In this document: positions 63,545-64,000 of the stretch, piece by piece | Position numbering within the stretch: the first letter of the stretch is position 1 | How the letters are laid out: each line of letters starts with the position of its first letter | DNA from: Streptomyces marianii | GTDB taxonomy: Bacteria > Actinomycetota > Actinomycetes > Streptomycetales > Streptomycetaceae | DNA: 64,000 bases | NCBI RefSeq assembly: GCF_005795905.1 | Contig: NZ_VAWE01000001.1 | Span: forward strand, 5,073,001-5,137,000 | Reading direction: 5' to 3' | Program-made: the position numbers and the translations under genes | The notes under the pieces: model-generated | Told to the model about the DNA's origin: nothing | Databases searched by the model: none | The model's input: the letters and a program-made list of their open reading frames with translations, nothing else

Positions 63545-64000
63545 CTACCCGCCCCGCCGTGCGCGGTACGCGCGCATCTTCGCGCGGCTGCCGCAGACCG
63601 CCATGGAGCACCAGCGGCTGCGGCCCGCCGGGCTGCGGTCGTAGTAGGCCCAGAGACAGTCCTCCGCCTCGCACGCCTTCAGACGGAGCCAGCTCCCGTC
63701 GGCCGCCGCCTCCGCGATCGCCGTCGCGACGCGGGACAGCAGGGCGGCCGGGTCGGCCGTGGGGCGGAGGGTCACGGCGCCCGCGCCGTCCACGGAGACG
63801 CGCAGCGGCGCACCGGTCAGCATCCGGTCCAGGTCGCCGGCACTGCGGCCGGGTGAGGAGTGGCCGGCGTGCGCCAGGCACGCTGCCCGCAGCGCCTCGC
63901 GCAGTTCCTTCGCGGCCGGCACCTCCGCAGCGGTGAGACCGAACGCCGCGCGCCCGTCCGCGCTGTCCAGCCTGTCGGTGCCCGTGTCGACGCTCAGCGT
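63545..64000 (-). CDS. CGNR zinc-finger regulator, 5' part beyond the window
   Basis: The frame runs off the right edge, so the N-terminus is missing; 151 codons plus the stop are visible. The C-terminal CGNR-type zinc finger is plain: LKACEAEDCLWAYYDRSPAGRSRWCSMAVCGSRAKMRAYRARRGG, with four Cys and the C-G-S-R variant of the CGNR motif. The upstream part fits the helical ABATE ligand-binding region (LRPTADPAALLSRVATAIAEAA). A GTG at 63922 is only an internal codon; codons to its right remain coding-like. Confidence 0.8.
   Translation of the reverse strand, partial: TLSVDTGTDRLDSADGRAAFGLTAAEVPAAKELREALRAACLAHAGHSSPGRSAGDLDRMLTGAPLRVSVDGAGAVTLRPTADPAALLSRVATAIAEAAADGSWLRLKACEAEDCLWAYYDRSPAGRSRWCSMAVCGSRAKMRAYRARRGG

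Overview
The window is high-GC chromosomal DNA from a Streptomyces. The codon bias, the frequent GTG starts, the gene families and the tRNA-Leu(UAA) gene bldA all point there. From memory, the gene order eno, divIC, DUF501, ppx, ndh, cfa, ABC exporter, bldA, thiolase, PLP/CBS-domain synthase, hut genes, SigB-type sigma locus, purK, purE, dipeptidase matches the chromosomal core around bldA in S. coelicolor. No sequence search was run. All calls rest on reading the sequence and its translations.

Layout. Positions 1-10.3 kb hold housekeeping genes: enolase, a DivIC-like division protein, DUF501, Ppx/GppA, NADH dehydrogenase II with a near-perfect Rex operator upstream, a cyclopropane-fatty-acid synthase family enzyme and a MacB-like ABC exporter. 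bldA lies at 10740-10821. From 11 to 25 kb there are a Bax-inhibitor-1 family protein, small Streptomyces proteins, a thiolase, an SGNH hydrolase, a cystathionine beta-synthase-like enzyme, an RpiR regulator, an operon of three roadblock proteins with a DUF4388-like protein, an APC permease and an SRPBCC protein. At 25.9-27.7 kb an intact-looking IS605-type element separates this block from a PLP decarboxylase.

From 29.2 to 37.6 kb lie the histidine-utilisation genes hutU, an M20 amidohydrolase, hutF and hutI. They are split by about 2.8 kb of accessory DNA. That DNA holds a decayed HTH gene beside an inverted repeat, and a three-gene module of small proteins (possibly toxin-antitoxin) bracketed by a perfect 53-bp direct repeat. 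From 37.8 to 48.8 kb is a cell-surface polysaccharide assembly cluster: GNAT/CelD-like enzyme, GT2 glycosyltransferase, polysaccharide deacetylase with a collagen-like linker, polytopic membrane protein, GH26-like hydrolase and, convergently, a Wzx-like flippase and a DegT aminotransferase.

From 49 to 55.3 kb a SigB-type sigma factor is divergent from a STAS antagonist and an RsbW-like kinase. A four-gene operon of secreted or anchored proteins with LPxTG/LAxTG sorting tails follows. The remainder holds a POT peptide transporter, an OmpR/HK two-component system, a GtrA protein, purK-purE, an M19 dipeptidase and the 3' part of a CGNR regulator.

The most notable pattern is that four genes in the window carry in-frame TTA codons, the codon read by the bldA tRNA encoded in the same window. 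Two lie in the roadblock/DUF4388 operon and two in the polysaccharide cluster (hydrolase and aminotransferase). This predicts that both systems are tied to the developmental switch. Intergenic DNA is rich in tandem and dispersed GC-rich repeats and in perfect hairpins.
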